Assembly (NCBI RefSeq): GCF_009176705.1
Contig: NZ_AP021846.1
Location: forward strand, 2,388,001 to 2,452,000
Source: Pseudoalteromonas sp. A25
GTDB lineage: Bacteria; Pseudomonadota; Gammaproteobacteria; Enterobacterales; Alteromonadaceae
DNA: 64,000 nucleotides
Direction: 5' to 3'
Positions 51,585 to 59,193 of this stretch are shown here, piece after piece. The position numbers were made by a program, and so were the translations under genes. Position 1 is the first letter of the stretch; each line of letters begins with the position of its first letter. The notes beneath the pieces are model-generated. The model did not search any database, was not told the DNA's origin, and worked only from the letters and a program-made list of their open reading frames with translations.

Positions 51585-53816
51585 TTACAATGCCTGTACT
51601 GTATTTTCATCGACCGCTGCATCAAATTCTTGGACAAACTGCACAATATTTGGGTCGCTATTTATCACATCAACAGCTTGTTGGTAACGGTCGGCATCAA
51701 TCTTCTGTTGGATTAGATAGGGTGAATCTATCACCCCTGGTGCAAAACAAATTTCTAATTGCACTTCGTAACCATATATTTCACTAAGCGATGCGGTTAG
51801 CTTTTGTCTAAGCATTGGGCTGTCTAAGTGCTGCTGACTTTGGTCTACTTCTAAATTAAACGTATGCCCGTCTTTGGTAAAAATAGAATGCAAGGCAAAT
51901 TGGCGCATTCTACCACCAAGTCCCATGCGTTTAATTAAGTGCGCCCATTCATCTTGCTGGTGGGCAAACTTAATATCGCTAATTGGGCTACTAAAATCTT
52001 CTGGCACTGGAATGCTAGGCTCTTGTGGCTCAACTACTTTGTTAGTCGTTGGGGGCGCTATTTGCTCTAACAACTCTGGTGCTAAATTCTCTTGTTTGGT
52101 TTTATGTCGCTCTTTAAAAGCAACTTTTTTCTTAACCGGTGGCGTCGTCTGGTTTATCGGCGCTGGGCGCGCCTGAGGCTTTTTTACCTCACCTTCCTGC
52201 CCTTGCAACAATTGCCCTGCACCCGATATTTTACGGTTTTGCAAAATACGTGCGATGGCCGATTGGGCCTGCTGCTCTTTATCTGCAAGGTTACTTGCCA
52301 CGCTCTGTTGTTGCGGTGCTTGCTCAACCGCTTCAGGAGCAATATCAGTGCTTTTAACTTGCTGCTCGTTGGTTGCAAAGCCCTGCTCACTTGCTTGCGC
52401 CATCACGTGTTCGTATTGCGCTGCATAATCTTGATGCTGCTGATACTCGTCATTTTGAACATCGCTGTTTGGGCTTGTTGGCATGTCGCTTTGCGACACA
52501 GCTTGCTCTTTATGGCTTACCTGTGGCACATGTTCGTTAGCCTCGGGCGCTATCGGGGTAACTACTTCTTCTTGTGTTGGCTGCGCGGCTACCGTATTTT
52601 GTGCTTGTGTGGCTGACTTTGGTTGCTCACTACCCACTTCACTAGATTTATTTAGCAAGGCACGCAAATTGCCAACCTTATTGGCTTTTGGCTCAGCAAC
52701 ACTCGCTGTATCAATCGGTGCGCTCTGTATGTTAGTTTTCTCAAACGCCAGCAACCGCAGCATTAGCATCTCAAAACCTAACTTTTGCTCAGGTGCCCAT
52801 TGCAGATCTCGTTTGCCATTAAGCAACAATTGATAATAAAGCTGTACTTTTTCTGGGCCAATTTGCTGAGCAAGTACAGTCACATCTTGCGGGTCAAAGT
52901 CACTCAGCCTAGCCGCTTGCGGTACTAATTGTGCTAGCTGCATGGCATGTGTTAATGCTATCAAATCGTCTAAAACGCTAACAAAGTTGCCGTTTTGCAC
53001 TGCAATATTATCAACCGCTTGCATTAGCGTCTCTGCATCTTGGCTGATAATGGCACAAAGCAATGTAATGGCATGTGCGCTATCCATTAAGCCCAACATT
53101 TGTTGCACCGCAACTAATGTTAAATCGCCGTTTGTTTGCGCAATTGCCTGATCGGTTAAGCTCAGAGCATCACGCATGCTGCCATCTGCTGCTTTAGCTA
53201 ATGCTTGTAAAGCTTGCGTCTCAAATGTGACCTGCTCTTTGGGAAGAATGTCAGTTAACTGGCCGATGATATCGTGTTGCGACATCGCATTAAGGTTAAA
53301 CTGCAAACACCGAGATAAAATAGTTACTGGTAGCTTTTGTGGATCGGTGGTTGCTAATAAAAACTTAACGTGTTGCGGAGGTTCTTCAAGGGTCTTCAGC
53401 AAAGCATTAAAGCTATGCTTAGATAACATATGTACTTCATCGATTAAGTAAACCTTGTAACGGCCCCGAGTTGGCGCGTATTGAACATTATCTAAAATTT
53501 CACGGGTGTCTTCTACTTTTGTACGTGACGCAGCATCGATTTCGATGAGATCAATAAATTTACCCGCTTCAATATCTTGGCAGCTACTACAGGTGCCACA
53601 AGGGTTTGACGTTATCCCTTGATCGCAATTAAGACTTTTAGCAAAGATCCGGGCGATGGTAGTTTTACCAACGCCCCGAGTCCCAGTAAATAAGTAAGCA
53701 TGATGCAACCGTTGCTCGTTTAGCGCATTAACTAACGCTTGCTTAACATGTTGCTGCCCCACCAACTGATGAAATGTTTGCGGTCGCCACTTTCTTGCCA
53801 GGACTTGATAGCTCAT
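51585..53816 (-). CDS. dnaX: DNA polymerase III subunits tau/gamma
   Basis: A 743-residue clamp-loader ATPase (tau form). Walker A GTRGVGKTT, zinc module CDQGITSNPCGTCSSC, DEVHML and sensor ATTDPQKLP lie in the first 240 residues. Domain III runs to about 370, then a Gln/Glu/Pro-rich linker, then domain V (about 600-743), which binds the polymerase alpha subunit. A slippery heptamer at codons 544-546 with a downstream hairpin predicts a shorter gamma form of about 561 residues. The start follows apt by one base. Confidence 0.96.
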   Translation of the reverse strand: MSYQVLARKWRPQTFHQLVGQQHVKQALVNALNEQRLHHAYLFTGTRGVGKTTIARIFAKSLNCDQGITSNPCGTCSSCQDIEAGKFIDLIEIDAASRTKVEDTREILDNVQYAPTRGRYKVYLIDEVHMLSKHSFNALLKTLEEPPQHVKFLLATTDPQKLPVTILSRCLQFNLNAMSQHDIIGQLTDILPKEQVTFETQALQALAKAADGSMRDALSLTDQAIAQTNGDLTLVAVQQMLGLMDSAHAITLLCAIISQDAETLMQAVDNIAVQNGNFVSVLDDLIALTHAMQLAQLVPQAARLSDFDPQDVTVLAQQIGPEKVQLYYQLLLNGKRDLQWAPEQKLGFEMLMLRLLAFEKTNIQSAPIDTASVAEPKANKVGNLRALLNKSSEVGSEQPKSATQAQNTVAAQPTQEEVVTPIAPEANEHVPQVSHKEQAVSQSDMPTSPNSDVQNDEYQQHQDYAAQYEHVMAQASEQGFATNEQQVKSTDIAPEAVEQAPQQQSVASNLADKEQQAQSAIARILQNRKISGAGQLLQGQEGEVKKPQARPAPINQTTPPVKKKVAFKERHKTKQENLAPELLEQIAPPTTNKVVEPQEPSIPVPEDFSSPISDIKFAHQQDEWAHLIKRMGLGGRMRQFALHSIFTKDGHTFNLEVDQSQQHLDSPMLRQKLTASLSEIYGYEVQLEICFAPGVIDSPYLIQQKIDADRYQQAVDVINSDPNIVQFVQEFDAAVDENTVQAL
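52159..52185 (-). promoter_or_regulatory. Programmed -1 ribosomal frameshift signal in dnaX
   Basis: Minus strand: codons GTA AAA AAG put the heptamer A-AAA-AAG (52185-52179) in the slippery phase. Five bases later a GGCGC-GCCCA-GCGCC hairpin follows (52173-52159). A purine-rich SD-like AGGAAGGTGAGG lies just upstream. The -1 frame adds about 15 residues after K546 and stops at TAA. The arrangement matches that of E. coli dnaX. Confidence 0.8.
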
Positions 53817-53817
53817 A

Positions 53818-54363
53818 TTATTCGCCTTCGAACTCTACCAGCTTAAGCACATTGATACCCATGTCAACCACGCGCTTTTCACCACCGAGTTCAGGTAAAG
53901 AGACGACAAAAGCCGCATCAGTTGCGTCACCACCAAGACGAGCAACTAGTTTAGCTGTCGCTTCAATCGTGCCACCCGTTGCCAATAAATCATCTACAAG
54001 TAACACTTTGTCACCTTCAACAATCGCATCAGCATGTAATTCTAAAACATCTTCACCATACTCTAACTGGTAAGCTTGAGAGATAACTTCTCGTGGTAAC
54101 TTACCCGGCTTACGTACAGGAATAAATGGAATACCTAAGGCGTACGATAAAGGCGCTCCGAAAATAAAACCTCGAGACTCTGTACCGATTATTTTTGTAA
54201 AGCCTTTGTCTTTGTACTCTGAAACGAAGCAATCAATCGTTGCTTTAAACGCGGCAGGGTTTGCCATAAGCGTTGTTACGTCACGAAACATAATACCCGG
54301 CTTTGGGTAATTAGGAATAGTAACAATACTGTCTTTAATCATAGACGAATTAACTTGTGTCAT
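53818..54363 (-). CDS. apt: Adenine phosphoribosyltransferase
   Basis: A 181-residue purine salvage enzyme: adenine + PRPP to AMP. PRPP loop [13 protein letters not shown], plus [15 protein letters not shown] and [18 protein letters not shown]. The ATG at 54363 gives the normal length; an N-terminal extension is open but hydrophobic and unlike Apt. It lies one base upstream of dnaX, so apt-dnaX-ybaB form a unit. Confidence 0.95.
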   Translation of the reverse strand: MTQVNSSMIKDSIVTIPNYPKPGIMFRDVTTLMANPAAFKATIDCFVSEYKDKGFTKIIGTESRGFIFGAPLSYALGIPFIPVRKPGKLPREVISQAYQLEYGEDVLELHADAIVEGDKVLLVDDLLATGGTIEATAKLVARLGGDATDAAFVVSLPELGGEKRVVDMGINVLKLVEFEGE

Positions 54364-54482
54364 TTTGGCACGCTTTGTTAAATAAATTTTCAAAAAAATG
54401 ATTATAACAAGATTGACCAAACATGGAACGCTATGTGGCGGGATTCTCAATTAAACTCGATGGAAGTGCGTTATAAACGTAC

Positions 54483-54503
54483 AAAAAAGGCTGCAATGCA
54501 GCC
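54483..54503 (-). terminator. Terminator after the 40-residue peptide gene
   Basis: Stem GGCTGC / GCAGCC, loop AAT, six U on the minus strand, 19 bases after the small gene's stop. Confidence 0.85.
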
Positions 54504-54522
54504 CGTTCTATTGTGGTGTCGC

Positions 54523-54645
54523 TTATACCGCGATTGCTGTTGCCCAGCCAAGAATTGCGTTTAAGCACCCAACACCTGCAAACACAGCAAGAAATGCCAG
54601 AAAATACTTTGCGTTGAATGGGTCTTTAAATTCACCTTTAGACAT
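54523..54645 (-). CDS. Small 40-residue membrane peptide
   Basis: An open frame of 41 codons starting MSKGEFKDPFNAKYF, with one hydrophobic helix of about 24 residues (LAFLAVFAGVGCLNAILGWA) that contains a cysteine. AGGTAG lies 6-11 bases before the ATG and a strong terminator follows, which supports a real gene. It lies 70 bases downstream of the bufC-like gene on the same strand. No family recognised; a part in the RiPP locus is only a possibility. Confidence 0.65.
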   Translation of the reverse strand: MSKGEFKDPFNAKYFLAFLAVFAGVGCLNAILGWATAIAV

Positions 54646-54715
54646 AAATACTACCTTTATTTAAGCACGACAAAACGGCGCACATAATAATCGATATGCC
54701 TAATGGGATAAAGTC

Positions 54716-55462
54716 CTATTCACGTTTTTTACTGGCAATAATACCTAGCTCAACAAATGCTGTTAAAGTCTGTTTGGCTCCAGCTTGCAATTGCGCAAGC
54801 TCAAATTGTGGTAGTTGCGAATGCACTTGAGTCACTAAATCGTCAAAGCTAATACCTGGGGTATGTTCGATGATCTGTAGGAGCATTGCAGTCATCGGGT
54901 TAGACGACAAAAATGCCACTTCTTCTTGTGGATCTCTGTAAACCACAAAGTAATGAGGCTGTGCGCTAGGCTCGGTTGGCAGATGATCAGCACTGATCTG
55001 ATGCACAGGAAACTGATAACTGAGATTACGAGCAGTATCTTTAAAAAACAAAGCTTGTTGTTCTAGGTCATAAACCGGAACATAGTCATCGCTGCTTTGG
55101 CATACCGCTACGTCAAGCTCAGCCCATTCATAATGCGCCAATTCCAGCATAAAGCTAGGATCAGAAGGCGTTGGTTCATATTCAAACTGCAAAAAGAGTA
55201 AAAATTCTCGACTTATTTCTAAGAAGTAAGGCGTTTGACAATTATGCGTAACAAAAAACTGACGAACTAAACCTTGCCAATCTGTTTCATTGTACAAACT
55301 TTTTAGCACCGGAAACGCTGAAGATACAAAGCCCTCAATGTTGTTAAAAAACAGTTCTCGATAAATATTGAGTCGTCTGTCTTCAATATGGCTTGGTCCA
55401 CTCACATTTTGCGGATCTCGAATATGCGCCATGAAGGCATTTTGCACATCGATAAAAGACAT
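54716..55462 (-). CDS. bufC: DUF2063 protein, RiPP partner (BufC/HvfC-like)
   Basis: A 248-residue protein of the DUF2063 family. The N-terminal helical part reads IDVQNAFMAHIRDP, then RRLNIYRELFFNNIEGFVSSAFPVLKSLY. In bufferin/Hvf loci this protein pairs with the DUF692 enzyme and is thought to bind the precursor peptide. Its ATG overlaps the stop of the bufB-like gene by one base (TAATG), so the two are made together. Confidence 0.87.
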   Translation of the reverse strand: MSFIDVQNAFMAHIRDPQNVSGPSHIEDRRLNIYRELFFNNIEGFVSSAFPVLKSLYNETDWQGLVRQFFVTHNCQTPYFLEISREFLLFLQFEYEPTPSDPSFMLELAHYEWAELDVAVCQSSDDYVPVYDLEQQALFFKDTARNLSYQFPVHQISADHLPTEPSAQPHYFVVYRDPQEEVAFLSSNPMTAMLLQIIEHTPGISFDDLVTQVHSQLPQFELAQLQAGAKQTLTAFVELGIIASKKRE

Positions 55463-56304
55463 TAGGCAACCCCTTTTTCATCTGCGTGATGTTGCTTTTG
55501 GATACCCTCAATATGCATGAGCTCGTTTTGCAAATCATCCAAACTAGGGATATTAAAGTCTCTTTCTAGCAGTGTAGGAAAAACACCGTGATACTGATAA
55601 GCCTTAGCCAAAAGTTGCCAGACAGGATCGCATACAGGCGCTCCGTGCGTATCAACTAATAGGTCTTGTGCTTCTTCATAATGACCAGCAACATGCCCAT
55701 ATGCAATGCGCTCAGAAGGCATCGCTTTTAAAAACTCAAGCGCATCATAGCCGTGATTAATACTGTTAACATAAATATTATTCACGTCTAAAAGTAGATC
55801 GCAATCAGCTTGCTCTAGCACCGCCAAGGTAAACGCTTGCTCTGACATTTCTTGTCCTGGCGCCGCATAGTAAGAAACATTTTCAACAGCTATGCGCCTT
55901 TCTAAAATATCCTGCACTTGGCCGATTCGCTTTGCAACGTGCGTAACCGCTTCTTCAGTAAATGGTATTGGCATCAGGTCGTACATATGACCGTCACCAG
56001 AGCAGTAGCTGAGGTGTTCACTGTAGAGCAAAATGTTGTGCTCTTTAAAGAATGACTTTAAAGACTTTACAAACTCAACATCTAATGGCGCCGGCGATCC
56101 CAAAGAAAGAGACAAACCATGACAAATAAAACGATGTTTGTCGGTCAGTTCTTTGAATTGACGACCATATTTGCCACCCATTTTTAGCCAGTTTTCTGGT
56201 GCGACTTCAAAGAAATCAGCGCTTGGTGGTGGCGCTGTTAAAAAGTCGTCTATCATCTCACGTCTAAACCCTAAACCAACACTACCAAGTTTATTCGTTT
56301 GCAT
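55462..56304 (-). CDS. bufB: MNIO family (DUF692) multinuclear iron oxygenase (BufB/HvfB-like)
   Basis: A 280-residue TIM-barrel enzyme of the MbnB/DUF692 family, which modifies cysteine residues in RiPP precursors using a multi-iron site. Conserved stretches with likely metal or active residues: CHGLSLSLGS, YSEHLSY, AVENVSYYA, LLLDVNNIYVNSINHG, YGHVAGHYE, VDTHGAPVCD and LLERDFNIP. Start at ATG 56304 with GAGGTG upstream; a longer in-frame version is not needed. A hairpin separates it from the precursor gene. Confidence 0.9.
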   Translation of the reverse strand: MQTNKLGSVGLGFRREMIDDFLTAPPPSADFFEVAPENWLKMGGKYGRQFKELTDKHRFICHGLSLSLGSPAPLDVEFVKSLKSFFKEHNILLYSEHLSYCSGDGHMYDLMPIPFTEEAVTHVAKRIGQVQDILERRIAVENVSYYAAPGQEMSEQAFTLAVLEQADCDLLLDVNNIYVNSINHGYDALEFLKAMPSERIAYGHVAGHYEEAQDLLVDTHGAPVCDPVWQLLAKAYQYHGVFPTLLERDFNIPSLDDLQNELMHIEGIQKQHHADEKGVA

Positions 56305-56320
56305 TTTCACCTCAAAAACT

Positions 56321-56340
56321 AGAGCAACCAAAGTTGCTCT
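56321..56340 (-). terminator. Intercistronic attenuating hairpin, bufA-bufB
   Basis: A perfect 8-bp stem (AGAGCAAC / GTTGCTCT), 4-nt loop, with AGTTTTTG following on the minus strand. It sits between the precursor stop (56362) and the enzyme start (56304), so it would let only part of transcription pass, favouring precursor over enzyme. Confidence 0.72.
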
Positions 56341-56361
56341 ATAAGTAGTATCACTCAGTAA

Positions 56362-56592
56362 TTAACGCGAACCACATTTACCTTCGCCGCATTTGCCTTC
56401 TTTTTTGCCTTTGTGCTCGCCACCACATTTGCCTTCTCCGCATTTACCTTCAGCACCATCAAGCTGATACCCTGCAGTCATTGCCTGAAACGCAAAAGGG
56501 TTTGCATTTGCATCTGTTGCAGTTAGCCCCGCCGTACCCACAACAACAGCACCTAATGTTAGAGCAATAGAGTTCTTTTTGATTGTATTCAT
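56362..56592 (-). CDS. bufA: Bufferin-like RiPP precursor with four EGKCG motifs
   Basis: 76 residues. A Sec-type signal peptide (MNTIKKNSIALTLGAVVVGT...ANA, cleavage near residue 30) is followed by a 46-residue region with all four cysteines (51, 56, 68, 73), each in an EGKCG motif arranged as two tandem pairs around a Lys/His-rich spacer (GGEHKGKK). In known HvfA/BufA1 peptides MNIO enzymes convert EGKCG cysteines to heterocycles or thioamides, and the product protects against copper. The start was chosen for the signal peptide; the upstream extension is not needed. Confidence 0.88.
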   Translation of the reverse strand: MNTIKKNSIALTLGAVVVGTAGLTATDANANPFAFQAMTAGYQLDGAEGKCGEGKCGGEHKGKKEGKCGEGKCGSR

Positions 56593-56640
56593 GACTGATT
56601 CTCTTTTATGAAATAAATGATTCTTTGAACAAGACCTACT

Positions 56641-56660
56641 GTGAACTAAAAATATTTCAC
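56641..56660. promoter_or_regulatory. Inverted repeat upstream of bufA
   Basis: GTGAA-N10-TTCAC, 49-68 bases upstream of the bufA ATG in the bufA-dusC gap. It could be an operator for the RiPP locus. No copper-type (CueR or CopR) box was recognised. Confidence 0.3.
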
Positions 56661-56746
56661 CGAATAGCAAAAAAAGCAAATTTGCGCTTAGCAAATATCA
56701 AACACTCGTTTAAAATGGCCGCCTTTTGCAGCAACGATTAAGCAGT

Positions 56747-57739
56747 ATGAAACTTATATTAGCCCCAATGGAAGGCGTTGTAGACTTTAAAATGCGCCAA
56801 TTACTAACTGATATTGGTGGCTTTGATCTATGCGTGACCGAGTTTATCCGCGTTGTAGACTTAACTTTACCTAGACGTGTTTTCACAAGGTACTGCCCAG
56901 AGTTGTTCAATAACGGAAAGACACGCTCTGGGACACCAGTAAGAATTCAACTGCTTGGGCAAGTACCGCACGTGCTTGCTGCCAATGCAAGAAAAGCCGT
57001 CATGCTAGGGTCGCATGGTGTTGATTTAAACTTTGGCTGCCCAGCAAAAACCGTTAATAAGAGTAAAGGCGGAGCAGTTTTACTTAAAGAGCCAGAACAA
57101 ATTTATCAAATAATTAAAGCCGTTAGAGAGGCTGTACCACAAGAACATGTGGTCAGTGCGAAGATCCGCCTAGGCTTTGACGATGACAGCAATAGCACTG
57201 AAATTGTTGATGCTGTGCAGAGCGCAGGTGCGTCAAGTTTAGCTATTCATGCACGCACTAAACGAGATGGCTACAAACCCCCAGCCTATTGGGAAAAAAT
57301 CCCTCCCTTGCTATCTCGCCTTAGAATTCCCGTGGTTGCTAACGGTGAGATCTGGCAGGTTGAAGATGCACTGTTATGCCAACAACGAAGTGGCTGTAAA
57401 GATCTAATGATTGGACGTGGGGCACTGGCAATGCCAGATTTGGCTGCAAAAATAAAAGCAAAAGTACACCAACATAGTCACAATACGTTAAGTTGGGAAA
57501 ATGTTATTTATCACATATTGCATTCGTCTATGCATCAAGACCCGAACGTAAGTGAAAAGTACTTTTCAGCCCGTACCAAGCAGTGGTTAGGCTACCTAAA
57601 AAGGCAATACCCTCAGGCTCATGAGTTATTTGATGAGATAAAAACGCTAAAACACAAAGATGATGTTGTTACAGTGCTTGAGAAATACGCAAAGTGTCCG
57701 AGTCTTGATTCAAATCATGATAACCATCTGCAAAGCTGA
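56747..57739 (+). CDS. dusC: tRNA-dihydrouridine(16) synthase DusC
   Basis: A 330-residue flavoenzyme that reduces uridine in the tRNA D-loop. The start KLILAPMEGVVDFKMRQLLT is the FMN barrel strand 1, followed by catalytic-Cys loop DLNFGCPAKTVNKSKGGAVLL, HARTK, and VVANGEIW with the FMN-phosphate region MIGRGALAMPDL. The DusC branch is suggested by CVTEF and the length. ATG 56747 is preferred over one seven codons upstream. Divergent from bufA. Confidence 0.92.
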   Translation: MKLILAPMEGVVDFKMRQLLTDIGGFDLCVTEFIRVVDLTLPRRVFTRYCPELFNNGKTRSGTPVRIQLLGQVPHVLAANARKAVMLGSHGVDLNFGCPAKTVNKSKGGAVLLKEPEQIYQIIKAVREAVPQEHVVSAKIRLGFDDDSNSTEIVDAVQSAGASSLAIHARTKRDGYKPPAYWEKIPPLLSRLRIPVVANGEIWQVEDALLCQQRSGCKDLMIGRGALAMPDLAAKIKAKVHQHSHNTLSWENVIYHILHSSMHQDPNVSEKYFSARTKQWLGYLKRQYPQAHELFDEIKTLKHKDDVVTVLEKYAKCPSLDSNHDNHLQS

Positions 57740-57768
57740 TGATAATAGAAGCTCACAGGAGAGCGACT

Positions 57769-58128
57769 ATGAATTCAGAACAGACAAGAAACTTTCAAGA
57801 CCGATTAGAGTGCGAGCTACTTTCAGTTAGACAAGCACTTTTGAACGAGTTGAAACAATCTAGCCAAAAATTTGCTGGTGAGCTTGCTGAGTTGTTAGAG
57901 CAAAGTTCGCCTTCACAGTGGTTGGATATCGCAGCTAAACATATAAACCCATTACAGTACCCTGACTTTCAAAGGCTATTAAAGTTAGAAGCTGCACTGT
58001 GCCAAATTGACATAGGTCAATTTGGCTATTGTTGTGACTGTGAGACGCAGCTAGATATTGCAGATCTATCCGCAGATCCAACCATACAGCGGTGCCACAA
58101 TTGCTGTGAAAAAAACCACCAAGTTTAA
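57769..58128 (+). CDS. DksA/TraR-family zinc-finger protein
   Basis: 119 residues: two helices of a coiled coil (about 5-85) and a C-terminal C4 zinc finger (GYCCDCETQLDIADLSADPTIQRCHNC). Such proteins enter the RNA polymerase secondary channel with ppGpp. The tip motif D-x-x-D-x-A of DksA is not obvious here, so a diverged or different role is possible. AGGAG lies 7 bases before ATG 57769; it follows dusC by 29 bases and is probably cotranscribed. Confidence 0.82.
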   Translation: MNSEQTRNFQDRLECELLSVRQALLNELKQSSQKFAGELAELLEQSSPSQWLDIAAKHINPLQYPDFQRLLKLEAALCQIDIGQFGYCCDCETQLDIADLSADPTIQRCHNCCEKNHQV

Positions 58129-59144
58129 AGCTTTGGTAAAAAGGTTAGTATGCTGGCAGGGTATAAAGCGATTCCTTCGATAAGCTTGTATGCTTGTTCG
58201 TCTGTCAGCTCTAATCTAGATTGCAGTGTGACTTTTGCCTGCTTGAAAGACCAGCCTTGATAATGAACACCTAAATCCACTTCCATTAATGCCAATACTA
58301 TCAGTTTATCGACTTCTGCCAAATTTAGCTGACAATCAAAAACAGTGGCAGGCAGGTTAATATAGTCATCTACCCAATTAAGACCAGGTTTAAGCGTGTC
58401 ACAATGGGCTTTTATCACTTCAAGAGCATAGTTTAATTCTGTGCTATTAAGAGCTGCTTTAACACTAATCGGCTTACTGGCTAAGCGCTGTTGCACCTGA
58501 GTAAGCAAACTATTTGGTGAAACTGGCTTAGTGTAGTAAAAGTTTAATTTACTCTGATACCATTCTTTACCATTCGGTAGTTGATATAGGCCAATCCCAT
58601 TTCTTGGCTTATACATCATTAAATAATCGAGTAATTCACCGCCAACCGGCTGTTCTGATACATATCTTTTTAACCTAGACAATTCTAACCGAGATAAGTA
58701 AATATTACTTTTTTGGGCCTCTTCTAGCTTCGCCTTAAAGACTTGTAACCAGTTGTTGATATCATCGTGATTGAGATCCATAGATACCGCATTATCTAAT
58801 ACGTTAACACTCGCTGGCCACATAATGTAACGTTCGGGATATCGCTCTTGTATTTTTAAATAGTTAAGTTCATCTAACTGGCAATTGTTTAATGCTTGTT
58901 CTTCTACCAGATTATAAACTTCATGTCTTTTTTCTAGATACTTGTCCGTAAAGGGTAAAACAACAGAACTACTCGCGGTTTTATCAGGCAAAGGAATCAG
59001 AACTTGATTGGTTTCTTGCATTCTTTCTTGTGCAGATTTATAGCTTATTGACTTAAAATCACGGGGCTTATCGCAACCAGTTATAAACATAAAGCTTGCA
59101 ACACAGAATAACGACTTTAATACTTTTGAAGAGTGAAATTGCAT
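58125..59144 (-). CDS. Hypothetical lipoprotein
   Basis: About 339 residues. The leader MQFHSSKVLKSLFCVASFMFITGC has a lipobox ITGC. The rest is predicted to be mostly helical, with a weak resemblance to part of the DUF885 family (GIGLYQLPNGKEWYQSKLNFYY). ATG 59144 is chosen because it gives the lipoprotein signal; longer in-frame reading runs into the TPR gene and its terminator. It overlaps the DksA-like gene by four bases tail-to-tail. Function unknown. Confidence 0.65.
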   Translation of the reverse strand: MQFHSSKVLKSLFCVASFMFITGCDKPRDFKSISYKSAQERMQETNQVLIPLPDKTASSSVVLPFTDKYLEKRHEVYNLVEEQALNNCQLDELNYLKIQERYPERYIMWPASVNVLDNAVSMDLNHDDINNWLQVFKAKLEEAQKSNIYLSRLELSRLKRYVSEQPVGGELLDYLMMYKPRNGIGLYQLPNGKEWYQSKLNFYYTKPVSPNSLLTQVQQRLASKPISVKAALNSTELNYALEVIKAHCDTLKPGLNWVDDYINLPATVFDCQLNLAEVDKLIVLALMEVDLGVHYQGWSFKQAKVTLQSRLELTDEQAYKLIEGIALYPASILTFLPKL

Positions 59145-59165
59145 GTTTTGAAATACTATAAGTAA

Positions 59166-59187
59166 TAAAAAAGCCCCTTGCGGGGCC
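59166..59187 (-). terminator. Terminator of the TonB-TPR operon
   Basis: Stem GCCCC / GGGGC with a 4-nt loop and six U on the minus strand, about 7 bases past the TPR gene stop. The lipoprotein gene starts only 22 bases later, so it is either read-through or has its own promoter. Confidence 0.85.
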
Positions 59188-59193
59188 TTTTCG

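Noticed and set aside
52125..52131. Second A6G run in dnaX as a frameshift site
   Set aside because: In the zero frame it reads AAG AAA AAA G, the wrong phase for the slippery heptamer; the upstream GTA AAA AAG site with its hairpin is the better candidate.
54364..54450. N-terminal extension of Apt
   Set aside because: Hydrophobic, unlike Apt and outside the normal 181-residue length.
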